This document shows positions 46,481 to 58,156 of a stretch of 64,000 nt of DNA, piece by piece. The notes below the pieces were generated by a model. The model saw nothing but the letters and a program-made list of their open reading frames with translations. It was not told the DNA's origin and searched no databases. A program made the translations under genes and the position numbers. Source of the DNA: Prinsepia uniflora (Eukaryota; Streptophyta; Magnoliopsida; Rosales; Rosaceae); NCBI GenBank assembly GCA_032719365.1, contig CM064871.1, forward strand, positions 62,322,416 through 62,386,415, written 5' to 3'. Position 1 is the first letter of the stretch, and each line of letters begins with the position of its first letter.

Positions 46481-48575
46481 TACTCTTCTCCTCATCTCCA
46501 CCACAATTGTTCTAGATCACGGACCCAAAGTCATTGTGGGTTCACCAATCAATACGTGATCACCGTACTGGTGATGCCCACCCTCATCTGACACAGAATC
46601 GGAAACGACCATTTCCATTACCGACTTTCGAATCAATAGTAGCTGCAACCATGTTGAAAGCATACCTAACTTTTCCAACCAACATGACCTGTCGATAACT
46701 ACTGTAGTGACCCATTCTATTCCTCACCATCATATCACACCACAAATCACTCGGACAACATCCACTTATATGTCCTGTAAACCGTCTAACGTTGTCGTAC
46801 TTTACTACTATTGGTGTCTCAAGTCTCGCATCACGTCGACGGCCAACAGAAAGTCTCGCGTCACGTCGACGACCAACCTAAAGCTCTGACCAAGCTAGTG
46901 GAAAAAGCGAAGTCCTCCTTCTCCGACTAAGAGTATTCTCTGATAATTATTGTAATGCTTAATTCTTTCCTTTCAAACCAAGAACTTCCATAAATTCTCT
47001 TATGCTTCTTCCATCATTGTTCACGTCAGGATACTGGTTCGCACGTCCCAAACCTTATGGGATCAAATTCCAGCACCGAACACTCGTGTCGTCTGTTCAC
47101 AATGAACTAGGGTACCTATCACTCATCCAGATATAGGACATACCTCGTTAATCCAGGTATACCCCATACCTCACACCGAGCCACTCGGGATCCTCTCTGT
47201 CTCGTTCAGTGCCCATCGAACTCACATGTTTACCACTCTAGGGCACGTGTACCAACTCGATCACAAACTAAGCCCTTAACTCCCTCGAACATCCTCCACG
47301 TGTTCGTAAGCAATCAAACCGCCTATCCGTTTACAACCGTTTACATACATCCAAAAGGATGTCAATTCATCCTAATTGGATGTACCGCTCGACTGAAGAG
47401 TCATAATAGGCTCCTACTATGATCTACAGTCAAATCTCTGCATATCGCCCTATCTCACCAACCGGTCACTAATCCCCACGACAGCACTCGCGTCGTCCAT
47501 TCTTAGTCATCTCAAACACTATTGGGACAGAGTCCCCGCCATTTCAGTCACCGCTGGGTTCCACCCAGTTCATCTCCATCATATCTGTCATCTCGACGCA
47601 ATTCCTAAGAATCTTCATTAGCTGACGAATCCTCCTCGTAGTATAGTGGTAAAAACCAACAATGAGCACATGTCGATTGAGTTACCCTCAGCTCGTGGCT
47701 CATCGTCTCTCCTCATTATCGTTATTGCAACACCGCTACTCGGAGTGCGAATCAAACCAATCCTAAGACCTTGTTCAAACTGAGCAATCGTTACTTATCT
47801 CTGCTCGGGTCAGAGGGGTCCTGTAACACGTCCACTCGAGTGATCCCTCGCACTCGAGTCCAAACAACAAGTACCCCAATCTGAGGATCTCGTCCTCTCG
47901 TAACTCTACGGCTGGGAGCCATTGGTCTTCACAAGAACTCGCCATACTCCGTGTCTAACACTGCACAAGCGCTACATGTGCAATCGCATCCTACCATGCC
48001 ACACGACAGCCACTCTAGACTATTTCCTGCCAGTCGACATCCCTCCGGGATTCGACACACCGAAACATGGCATCTTATGCCACATAGGGTCAACGTTCCT
48101 ATTCCAACCGGTATCAACTAAGGTAAATGCGCGCCTGACTACTCCTAGCAACATAGTGTCTGATCCGTGCACTTTTGTCGTAGGCGAACCGAACATCTGA
48201 CCTCCACTGATTCCACTTTGCTCCAATCCATGTCCATCCTGACCGCTCGATGGTCCCGACTCTCGGGTCGTCATACGGTGTCTACTGGTCCACTGGATCC
48301 TATCTCCAGTAACGCTACGGCTCTAAGCCGTCGGACTCACAAGCACATAGATCCCACTCGAGGTCCAACCTCTCGAAAAATGCGGAATCTTATGCCAATT
48401 GAACCCTAAACCTTTGCACCTCATGCTAAATGTAAGCTAACTAGGGTTCGATTACGCTGAATCCTCCTACACCTACCCTAACTATCAGGTTGATGACAGG
48501 CTATTACCACTGCAGAGACATCACATCCTCGACCTATGCGTCACTCTGAGAGCAAAACCTCGCTCTGATACCACT
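46481..48575 (-). other. LARD-2 interior, 5' part
   Basis: Continuation of the LARD-2 interior after the LARD-1 insertion (with TSD copy TACTC). It ends with the primer site at 48,562-48,573. No coding domain is recognised. Like the LARD-1 interior it is A/C-rich on the plus strand, and the interiors share phrases such as CCAATCAATACGTGATCACC-like text, so they are diverged relatives. Confidence 0.65.
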
Positions 48576-51500
48576 TTTCAGGACCCGTCCCAAATCCCTC
48601 AGGAATAACGTGGGACGTTCTTGATCCCGTCTGACACAAAGTGTCAGACCAGGGAAAATTCCGTCCTTAGCCCAACTGGGACTGCCAAAGAGCGCCAGGA
48701 TCTGGAAGAGGATTGTGATGTCTCGGTCTCTGCTACAGCTCGAATCCGCGATCAACCTGAAGGGCATTAAAAATATCAAGGCTGTGAGTAGACAAAAAAA
48801 ATAATTTATAAGAACATTTTCTCAAAAAGACCTTTATGCCCTTCACTAAAAAGCATGTATGCATTCAAAAACCATTTATCAAACCGATCATTAGGGCCTT
48901 GGCCCTAAATCTAAAATAAGGAAACCCAGAACGAGTCTCCTTTTTAAATCGTGAAACACAAGGTCTCAGCATAAAATCTGATACACGTGGGACTCAACCC
49001 AAAACCATCTCAGGGAAATCTCACATACAAATACATATATACATATATAATGTAAGACCCGGTCTTGGAAGCAAGAACGGTGAGTAAGACCCGTGAGCTT
49101 GAGAAGCAAGATCGGTGAGCAAGAATTGTGAGCTTGGAAAGGTAAGATCGGTGAACGATCCCACATCGCTCGGGGAGGGAAAGGTGAAGTACCTTATATG
49201 TGTGGGCACATATCTATCTAACACAAGGCCTTTTGGGAGCTCAGTGGCTTTGGGGGGATTGGAACCCCAAAGTTAAGCGAGTTGAGGCTGGTGCAATCCC
49301 ATGATGGGTGACCTACTGGGAAGTTTCACGTGAGCTCCCGAAAACAAAACCGTGAGGGCTGGGCCCAAAGCGGACAATATTGTGTTAGATGGGCCGGGTC
49401 GTGACAGAATGGTATCAGAGCTGGACCCCGACCGGAAGTGTGCCAGTGAGGACGCTGGGCCCTAAGGGGGGTGGATTGTAAGACCCGGTCTTGGAGGCAA
49501 GAACGGTGAGTAAGACCCGTGAGCTTGAGAAGCAAGATCGGTGAGCAAGACCCGTGAGCTTGGAAAGGTAAGATCGGTGAACGATCCCACATCGCTCGGG
49601 GAGGGAAATGTGAAGTACCTTATATGTGTGGGCACATATCTATCTAACACAAGGCCTTTTGGGAGCTCAGTGGATTTGGGGGGGATTGGAACCCCAAAGT
49701 TAAGCGAGTTAAGGCTGGTGCAATCCCATGATGGGTGACCTACTGGGAAATTACACGTGAGCTCCCGAAAACAAAACCGTGAGGGCTGGGCCCAAAGACG
49801 ACAATATTGTGTTAGATGGGCCGGGTCGTGACATATAACCCATCCTAGAAATTCTCTGATGTCTAATCAAATAACCCGTCACGATAAATCTATCAGTGTG
49901 CACACTACTTGGGGTCTCACTCCTAGTCCACCACCAATATCTACGACGTCTGGGAGGAATCGTCCAAAATGCAGGATCTACGATGTCTGGAGGACGATCT
50001 GCAGACCCAGTCCGAGACTATACCATATCTCTCACTCCTGTAATGTTCTCCCTTTTGGAGACACTCATTCCAGGCAGTGGATCGTGACTCTCCAGGATCA
50101 TCGACGTTTGGAGGAGACCAATACGCTTATAAATGAGGGTATATACATATAGCGTGAAAAATCACAAATGGAACTCACGCCCGATACCACAGGTCAACTG
50201 AGCCTCAAACCCAAACTTATGACTCAACGGGGCCTCTAGCCCGAACTCAAAATCAACTGGGCATCAAGCCGGATACCTTAGGGTTAGTCACGATTCCAAT
50301 CATAGTAATGCGTGCAACCATCAGTCCAGGATCGCTCTCAATCCTGGTATGTTGCCGTGAACATATTAACCACCGCGACCACCTCTAGATCGTGGTGCAC
50401 ACATCACCGATCGATTTCTTATGCCAACAGCACTCCGAAGTTTAGCCTCTAGTGGCTGCTTGACAACAGAACCTGCATCGTGACCTCTCCGGAAGGAACA
50501 CATGCCCAGTCCGAAGGCGAGCATTATGACGTCCGTCGCCGTGCACACAACACTCCTTACGACTCCGACTCAAACCCGTAGGTCATCAATAGTGCCATAA
50601 GCCCGAGACAAAATTAAATGGGTCTCATGCGCAGTTTCACAGTTCTAATTCCAAAACCATTTACTTAAACCAAAATCACAAACACGTATAAGCACCGTAT
50701 AAAATTGAAAATCTCGAAATACGTGCAAATACATAAACACACACAAATGCACTCATGGAATCATAAAACATGTTTATAAATTCATATAAAACATTTATGC
50801 ATGCATCGAATTAGAAAACAAGGTCCACTCACAGACCATCCGATCTGCCGCCTCGATATGCGCGTCATACACTTTCCAGGGCCAATCGTCGTCTCTTGGG
50901 TCCCCAAAACTGTCCAAATCATTTTAGAGGGTTAAAAATTACTTAATTAGCCCCTCATAAAAGCGCCCTAATTTTCTAGGATTTTTAACTATTTTTAAAC
51001 CCGATCCTAAACCTTCGGACGTCCCGAACTATATCGAAATTATGTCTGATTGACTCGAAACCAATCCCAAAATGTTCGTTACATCGAATAGATGATTTCA
51101 CATGTTAGAACCATCCTCAATATCCTCCCCACGCACCCTCATGCGTTTCCCAAAGGGGCTGCACTTGATGCCCACGTGCCACTACACAATGTCGTCTTTT
51201 TTCTCACGTGAACCGGTCTGAACCGGTTCATTGGTCTGGCTGGTCCAACCGAACTGGCGTGACCGGTTCAGTGCCATAAATTCTCCATTTTTCATCCTTT
51301 TTCATCCATTCCAATTCCTATAGTTTCCTCTAATCATTTCCTACACAACCATGTGATTAAATTTAAGAAACCAATCCTAAAACCCATTGGTTCTGAAAAC
51401 CATTTAGAACCCAAACTTCCTATCCACGATCTGGGCACTTCTAGGGATCCAACCTTCATTCTAAGGGTTCCAATAGGTTCCTAAGATCCCTAAAAACGTA

Positions 51501-52288
51501 CTAGGAGGTTTGATTTGGGTTAACTTGGCCGGAAATCAAATTCGGTGGGCAGCCACCGAAAATCTCCCAGTCGTCGTTTGGGGCTGTCCAGCCGTTCTCC
51601 ACCGTCCAAAACCATCCCTTAAACATCCTTCCAACCCCCTAAACACAACCTAAACAACATCTAACTCCCCTAACATCCAAAACCCGAAAATGAATAATGA
51701 ATGAAAAAGGGGTCACGGTTTTACCTTGGCCGTGAGCTCCCACCGTCGTCCACGGCGGTCTTGCTTCCAGCCACCACCTCTCTCAGTCCAACACTCCCTT
51801 CAATTCCTCTCATGGCCTCACATAGAATTAAGGGGAAAGGGTAATGGGTTTGGGGCTCATCGAGTTGGGTTGGATGAACACAGATAGGGGGAATGGATAT
51901 GCATGTGTCTGTGTTAGATGAGCAATGGATAGGTGACACTTGTCACTCATCCATTGGGCCTAATTCAAATATCTGGGGCCCACTTGAGGACAAAAGTCTA
52001 ATTTTGCCTCGTAAAACGTGGCGTCGTAAATAGTACCTCAAAACTTTCATGAACCGTAACTTTTTCATCGAACGTCCGAATTCGACGTGTCGCCTGTCTA
52101 CAAACTCGTATCGATTCGATCAACGTAACGGTCCTCGACCCTCGGCAATCGGACCTCCCGAGTTAAAAGTTAACTTTTTGCCCTCGTTTAGGGGTAAAAT
52201 CGTAATTTCACCTTGAACGTACGTTAATCCTCGGCTAATCCGTCATTAGTTCTTAATTAATTCTGATAATTCAGGATGGGTTGTTACA
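48576..52288 (-). repeat. LARD-2 5' LTR with Cassandra inserted
   Basis: About 2.93 kb once Cassandra 2 and its target duplication are removed. The outer end GGGTTGTTACA at 52,288 is followed by the CCTTT duplication. The inner end TTTCAGGACCCGTCCC abuts the primer site. A perfect 21-nt hairpin lies at 48,629-48,649. Confidence 0.85.
49051..49833 (+). mobile_element. Cassandra TRIM retrotransposon, copy 2 (well preserved)
   Basis: LTRs are 49,051-49,406 and 49,477-49,833, beginning TGTAAGACCCGG and ending GGGTCGTGACA. The interior is 70 bp, with primer site TGGTATCAGAGC at 49,410-49,421 and a purine tract GGGGGGTGGAT before the second LTR. TATAA flanks it (49,046-49,050 and 49,834-49,838). 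5S rRNA-like segments lie at about 49,261-49,325 and 49,688-49,750 (CCCCAAAGTTAAGCGAGTT, ATGATGGGTGACCTACTGGG). LTRs are about 60 bp longer than copy 1 because GAGCTTG.AAG.AAGATCGGTGA modules are repeated. Confidence 0.95.
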
Positions 52289-52568
52289 CCTTTAGTGAAA
52301 TCTCAAACACGTAGAAAACTCGGCCTAAGCCCAAAGTATAACACAAAGTATAAATCTCGAAATACATGTAAAATAACATTTTCCACGAAAATGATCAACA
52401 ATCATACTCAAATCATTATGTAATCATTGCATTTCAAACCATGATCATAATACATTTAAAACATTTATGCATGCACCATATGTATAAACATATGTCCACT
52501 CACGCACGGTTTACGATGCGCGCTCAAAACCCTCGTCTTAAGCTAATTCAAAGCTTCCGGACCCACTT

Positions 52569-53050
52569 TGTCAAGACCCACCCTCAATCCCCCGGGATTA
52601 AGGGCTAAATCCTGCTCCCGTCTGACTTACGCATGACATGAAGGCTAAACTGACGCCCAACCTCCATGTGACACGTAAGTCGGATAAGGGATTCTCGATC
52701 CAACCGTCTTCAAAGTATCCGGACTTCCCAGAGTGCGTCGAAACTACTGTGGATCGCGGGTGTGATGTCTCCATCTCTCTCGACCAACAGCCCGTACCGC
52801 AACAACCTGGAGGGTATCAAAAACATGAAAAGACTGTGAATGGTTAAAAACAAAGTAAAAGTTCAAAAATAGTTCAATAAAACAATTACAGTTATACCCT
52901 CCATTTAAAAACCAATGCATGCATATCAATCCAAGTCATGAAACCATTCATATAAAAAAGCATCATTGAAAATCATTTGAAAACCCGAATCAAATCTGCT
53001 ATTCAAATCCCGGCCTCGGCTAATCCTGGTTTCCGGGACGGGTCGTTACA
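52569..53050 (-). mobile_element. Mini solo LTR, 482 bp, internally deleted member of the same family (T8)
   Basis: Both family ends are intact (TGTCAAGACCCACCC on the left, GGGACGGGTCGTTACA on the right). A perfect CACTT duplication flanks it (52,564-52,568 and 53,051-53,055). Only about one sixth of the usual LTR length remains: about 400 bp of the U5-side end and a short part of the other end. It lies inside the older copy T5. Confidence 0.85.
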
Positions 53051-54626
53051 CACTTGACCTGTCAAAGTCACACTCGGGGGTCACTAACAATCCAAATAAG
53101 TCTGTATGTAAACACCCACTAAACCCCTAAAATAGAATGTGTCCCGAACACGCTTCTTGAGGAGAAAAAACCTCCAAAACACTAACCAAACGATCTCCGA
53201 TCGACCTGAAACCACCACCATTGGATTCAGATCGTTGAAACCTTTCGAATAAGATCAGTTTGACCTCTAAATTTGTACCCACGCGCCCTCATGCATCGGT
53301 CAAAGTTTGGTCAACACTGGTCAATGCTAACGTCAGCTACTGATGTGGCACCCCTACCATATGTCACTGCCACCCCTCTGCCACGTGGCACCACTTGCCA
53401 CTTGCCACGTGGTGTGCTGACGTGGCATTACCACGTGTCACTATGCTACTGTCATCTGATGATGTGGCATGCTAATGTCATCATGTGACATCACTCGATG
53501 GCGTCATCGCTCGCCAGAGAACACGACCGACGACGCCATGCGCCGCCGCTTGGTTCGCCGGCTGGCGGCCAGAAAATCGTCATTGTTGGCCGATTGTTTA
53601 AAGCTTCCTAACTACCTCAATTCTCAACCAAATCCTACGTTCTTTATATTGAAATCTATCTACTCGAGCCAAGTAATCTAAATTTGAACCCAGAATTGAG
53701 AGAAAGTACCTGGCTGGCCAACTGCTAGAAAATCGCCATTGTTGGCCAATTTTTTAAAGCTTCCTAACTCCCTCAATTCTCAACCAAATCCTACGTTCTT
53801 TATATTGAAATCTATCTACTCGAGCTAAGGAATCTAAATTTGAACCCAGAATTAAGAGAAAGTACCTGGTTTTCACAATACGAGCTTCCAAAGTTTCGGT
53901 CAAACTTTGAGTTCTTCTCCTAGCCACTCCCGGCTTCCCAAACCTTCCATTTTTATCTCTACAGACTCCCCTCACCTCAAATATGGGCTTAGATCACGGT
54001 TTCAAAGCCTTAGAATAAAAACCTGAAAATCCAACACACACGGGTTCACAGTTTACCTAGGTTTTCATGATTTTCTGGCCAGACACAACGGCACCTTGCC
54101 GTCCTCGTCCGCCTCTCATGACCTCTCTGCCTCAGTCTCACTCTCTATTCCCTCAGGCTAGCACCAGATGAAGAAGATGATGGAGTGGCATGGGTGTGGG
54201 TTGCGACCGTGTATGTGTGTATGTTTGAAATGAGAGAGATGCATGAATGTTAAAGGGATGGCCATAGGGTGGGTGACAAGTGTCACTCATCCTATGGTCC
54301 CTAAAATGATATTTTGGGTCCCACAACAAACAAACCAAAGTCAACCTTTTTCGTAAAACGTGTTACCGTAAAATCCAATCGAACCGTTCTAGACCCGTAA
54401 CTTTTTCGTACGACGTCCAAAATCGATGTGATGCTTGTCTATGTACTCGTAAAGCCTCGATCTATGTAATAAACCTCGATCCACGTGAAATTGACCTGCC
54501 TAGTTAAAAGTCAACATTTTTCCCTTCTAGGGGCAAAATCATCATTTTTACCTCAATTGTCCGATAATCCTCGTTTAATCCTTGATTAACCTCGATAATC
54601 ACAAAATTTTAGGACGGGTCGTTACA

Positions 54627-55545
54627 TTCAAGCCCAACCAATTGGCACCACCAGAGGAGTTGCACACACAAACAAGCCCTTGGACATTCATGCAATGGGG
54701 AATTGATATTGTTTGACCTCTGCCAAGCTGACTAGTCCCAAACAAGAAGTATCTGATCGTCGGCACCGACTACTTCACCAAATGGGTGGAAACAAAGGTC
54801 TTAGATAACATTACCCAAGCTAATGTTCAACAATTCATCTGGAGCCAGATTATCTGCCGATTTGGACTTCCCAAGGTCGTTCCAACGGAAAATGGAACTC
54901 AGTTCACTAGCGCCATAATTAATGAGTTCTTTGAGTCTTGGAAGATAAAACACTTTACTTCAAAAACTTACTACCCACAGGGCAACGACCAAGCTGAAGC
55001 ATATAATAAGATAATCCTCAGTTGTATCAAGAAACGACTTGACGATAAAAAGGGCTTGTGGGAAGAATAGTTGGATGGTACACTCTGGACTTATCGCACA
55101 ACTCCACGTCTTGCGATGGGTGAGTCTCTGTTCACTTTTGCATATGGCACCAACGCTGTTATACCACCACATGTTGCTGTTTCAGCGCCATTTACTGAAC
55201 TTGATGATCATGTGGTCAACTCCATAGCTCTAAGAACTTCACTCGATCTCAACGAAGAGTTAAGGGAACAAGTGGTAAAACCCATCTCTAATTATCAACA
55301 GCAAGTCCAAAGTTTCTATAACAAAAAAATCAAGAGTCTGAAACTTCCACCATGATGATCTTGTTCTTAAAAAGAAATTCACAACAGCAAACCGTCTTGG
55401 ATCTCAAAAACTCAAATCCCCATTGGAAGGACCTTTCCGCATCTACCAAGTAGGATGAAAAATGAGCTACACTTTAGAAACCATGGACGGAAAGCTGGTG
55501 AGCGGTGCCATGAACGCTCGTCACCTCAGAAAATACTACGTTTAG
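54627..55545 (+). pseudogene. Integrase and pol C-terminus of a Tat-like Ty3/gypsy element, inactivated
   Basis: A plus-strand frame shows the integrase core: WGIDIV, then TDYFTKWVE, then ENGTQF, where the second catalytic Asp of the usual DNG is replaced by Glu, and later QAEAYNK with the Glu. Further on come WTYRTTPRLAMGES and, after a frameshift near 55,355, the C-terminal EGPFRIYQV and NARHLRKYY, ending at TAG 55,543-55,545. In-frame stops lie at about 54,713, 54,730 and 55,068. The wording fits the Tat lineage. Upstream pol is absent: the remnant begins at about 31,348 just left of LTR T5. Confidence 0.88.
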
Positions 55546-55667
55546 TATAAACTAGAAAATAGTATACCTTTTGTTATGTTCTAAATTTTGTCCTTGTTTT
55601 TCAAGAATGTTTTATTTAACTTATCAATAAAGTTATCAAGTCATTCTCAAGTTAATCTTATGTTTTG

Positions 55668-55951
55668 CAAAGCCTTCCACTATGAAGCACTTAAGGTCTT
55701 CCACTAGGAAGCACTCAAAGCCTTCTACTATGAAGCACTCAAAACCTTCTACTAAGAAGCACTCAAAGTCCTCCACTAGGAAGCACCCAGAGTCTTCCAC
55801 CATAAAGCACTCAAAGCCTTCCACCAAGAAGTACTCAAAGCCTTCCACTAGGAAGCACCCTAAGTCTTCCTCTTAGAAGCACCCCAAGTCTTCCTCTTGG
55901 AAGCACCCCAAGTCTTCCTCCTAGAAGTACTTCAAGCCTTCTTTTAAGAAG
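55668..55951 (+). repeat. 24-bp minisatellite, about 12 units
   Basis: Units of the type AAAGCCTTCCACTAGGAAGC plus ACTC repeat with substitutions. Because 24 is a multiple of 3, one frame reads as KHSKPSTR repeats and the opposite strand as VEGFECFL repeats. These are probably not proteins. It sits between the pol end and the antisense ORF, where Tat-lineage elements often carry tandem repeats. Confidence 0.9.
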
Positions 55952-56297
55952 AAAAAGCCATTCCTTGAAGACAACACAAAAAAACAACAATGCAAACCAA
56001 GTTTAATAAAACCCAATGTTAAACGCCCATGGCTACAATATGGGCATCTGATGAACGCACTAGTTTGGATTAGATCAAATGGTTAATAAAGTTTGAAGAA
56101 GAAATCGAACACTGGAAACTCAAAATAAATGTTACTTTCGTTTATTCATTTGAAAGGCGGTTGGAAAATCACATATCGATCGCTCAAGCAATATATTCAA
56201 TACTAGAATGAAAATACAATCGTCAACATAAATAAATACCATATAGCAACTACAGGTGCAAGTCTTCAAAGTCCATTGATTTTCGAAACTCCACCCA

Positions 56298-58156
56298 CTA
56301 TTTTACTGAAAGTAGGGACAGTTCGTCAAATGGAGACTCGTTAGTTTCGGGAACATCATCTTTCTTAGCCTCTAGTTCAAGTTTAGACTCAGGCTCCAAC
56401 CTTAGTTCATGCTCCAACTATTTAGTGGTGATCCCGCTCCGAATTTCTGTACCTAACTTTTGCACATTATTTTCCATAAAGCACAATTTTTTGGGAGAAT
56501 GTGATGGCAAAAGGCAATCAGTTCTCAAAATTTGGATTTCAACCTCCAAAAGTTTGACTTTCTCTTCTCAATCATGCAAACGACCATGCAACAAAACACA
56601 CTCATTGAGATCCAGATCACGCTCACTCTCTACCAACATCTTCTCTGTGCGACTCGTCTCCATTTCATGCACCTTGTTCTCCAATGAACGAATTCTTCCC
56701 ACCAAGGCATTTTTGTTTCCACTAGAATGATCACGACCCTCTCGAAGGAAGGTAAACTCTAACTTCAATAGTTTATTCTTCTCTTTCAGACCAAATTTCT
56801 CGCAAAGTATGTCAACCAACTTGTGGGCCCCAGCTTTTGCAATCCTAAGGTCTCTAACGACTTTATCGTAAGCGTCCTATGTCACTACCTCCATAGTGTC
56901 TGCATTCACGAGGGCAAGTTTTGTATCCACAGTCCTAGATGCCATTGTATCCTTTCCACTAATCGTTCTGAGCCCTCATCCCTCAACGCCTCAATCACTT
57001 TAGGGGAAGTGGAGACAGCCTTCAGCCTTTTAAAAGGTTTAGCTACTTGTTTCGAATGACCTTCTGAGACTCTACGCTTGCTAAATGATCCCGCTGGATT
57101 AACATGACAAGGTGTGGAATCCTACACAATCTTGGAAGGCATTTCAAGGCCTAATTTCTTCTCAGAAGGCGTGGAAAGTCCATCTTTATTTTCCTTCTTC
57201 TAAATAATAGCTCTCTTCAGGCGTAGCGGAGCACTTAACCACTCCTTGACCAATCTGACAGGGGGTTTTCCACCATCAGAATCTCTAGATGGGCAAAGTA
57301 ACCAACTCTTTTCATGAAATTCTGGAGGAATTTTCAGAGCTTTTTCAATCTTCTTAAGATGAGGATGACTTTCAAAATCAGAAAACAATTCATCGCGAGT
57401 ACAGAAGCGTGATGCAATCCTCACATTACCACTACAGTTAGGGTCCTATGTGCCACCCACCTAAAAGCAGCTCTGCCTATACGCCCTGTCAGAGAATATA
57501 GTATTCATGAATAATTCCACTTTAGGAATAACTTTTGTAAGACTTTCGTCAGAGAGCTCATCATGCGCTATGGAGTAACAATGCCAGAATTCCTTGTCAG
57601 AAAGCTCCAATCTAAAGAACTCGTTCAGTTTCTCAAAATCAATCATGTGTCTATAAGAGTCAACATGCAGCTGAGTAAGAGAGCAACCCATCTGGCTGAG
57701 GATCTCGGAGAAAAACTTCGAAAACGGGAATTTGAATCCCCATCTGATGATCAAAGGATGTAATTTGGTCCATCGATCGGATTTCGAATTTTTTTCCCCT
57801 GCCATTCTTAGGCACCTTCATGGAGGAGCAACTGTCACAAAGTTCTGCAAGTACCCCTTATGGAAATGCGTGTTTATTGACTTGAATTCTTCGAGTCCCT
57901 TGGAGTCTGTATCCCTCCCACATAACAGATTTGGACTACGCGAGCCACCGTGTTCCCACATTTCAAGCCTTCTAAACCTCTCCAGAAGTGCAAATTGACT
58001 CATCTCGAAATGATCGCCTCGGAGAAGCAAATTTTTCACTAGCTGAATCAAGGACAACGGACGTTCCAGACTCCCAAAGTCCTCAAAAAGGTCAAAGTGC
58101 AATAAAGAAACAAATCTATTAGTTTCTGAATAAATATATACTAAGTATATACCCAT
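56298..58156 (-). pseudogene. Antisense ORF of Tat-like element (putative gypsy-type transposon domain), decayed
   Basis: On the strand opposite to integrase, segments 58,156-57,818, 57,805-57,461 and 57,424-57,200 lie in one frame broken by stops near 57,819, 57,462, 57,447 and 57,201. After a frameshift a coiled-coil-like part follows (56,819-56,568), then an acidic tail to a TAG at 56,298. FKFPFSKFFSEILSQMG and the following QLHVDSYRHMIDFEKLNEFF resemble the domain known as putative gypsy type transposon (Pfam Transposase_28). Antisense accessory ORFs between pol and the 3' LTR are described for Tat-lineage elements such as Grande. Its function is not known. Confidence 0.7.

Larger units (their letters stand above)
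32504..52288 (-). mobile_element. LARD-2: non-autonomous retrotransposon with ~2.9-kb LTRs
   Basis: The 3' LTR is 32,504-35,446 and the 5' LTR is 48,576-52,288 (interrupted by Cassandra 2). The interior is 35,447-36,920 plus 46,481-48,575, about 3.6 kb. CCTTT flanks it (32,499-32,503 and 52,289-52,293). A primer site for initiator tRNA-Met is at 48,562-48,573 and a polypurine tract at about 35,447-35,460, both on the minus strand. No gag or pol frame is visible. The LTRs differ by roughly ten percent by eye, largely C-to-T and G-to-A, so it is much older than LARD-1. Confidence 0.82.
31366..54626 (-). mobile_element. Solo LTR, Tekay-like family (copy T5), split by later insertions
   Basis: Its own sequence is 31,366-32,503, 52,294-52,568 and 53,056-54,626, about 2,984 bp in all. 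It is flanked by TTCAA (31,361-31,365 and 54,627-54,631). The minus-strand end at 54,626 begins TGTAACGACCCG. The end at 31,366 (TTGCAGGTCCC on the plus strand) is a mutated form of the family end. LARD-2 sits in it at a CCTTT duplication and the mini-LTR at a CACTT duplication. It is inserted in the Tat-like element. Confidence 0.82.

Noticed and set aside
49261..49325. Genuine 5S rRNA gene
   Set aside because: Only part of the 5S sequence is present, with substitutions, inside LTRs of Cassandra that have primer site and target duplication.
55668..55951. CRISPR-like periodic repeat
   Set aside because: 24-bp units are contiguous with no spacers and lie in a plant retrotransposon; it is a minisatellite.
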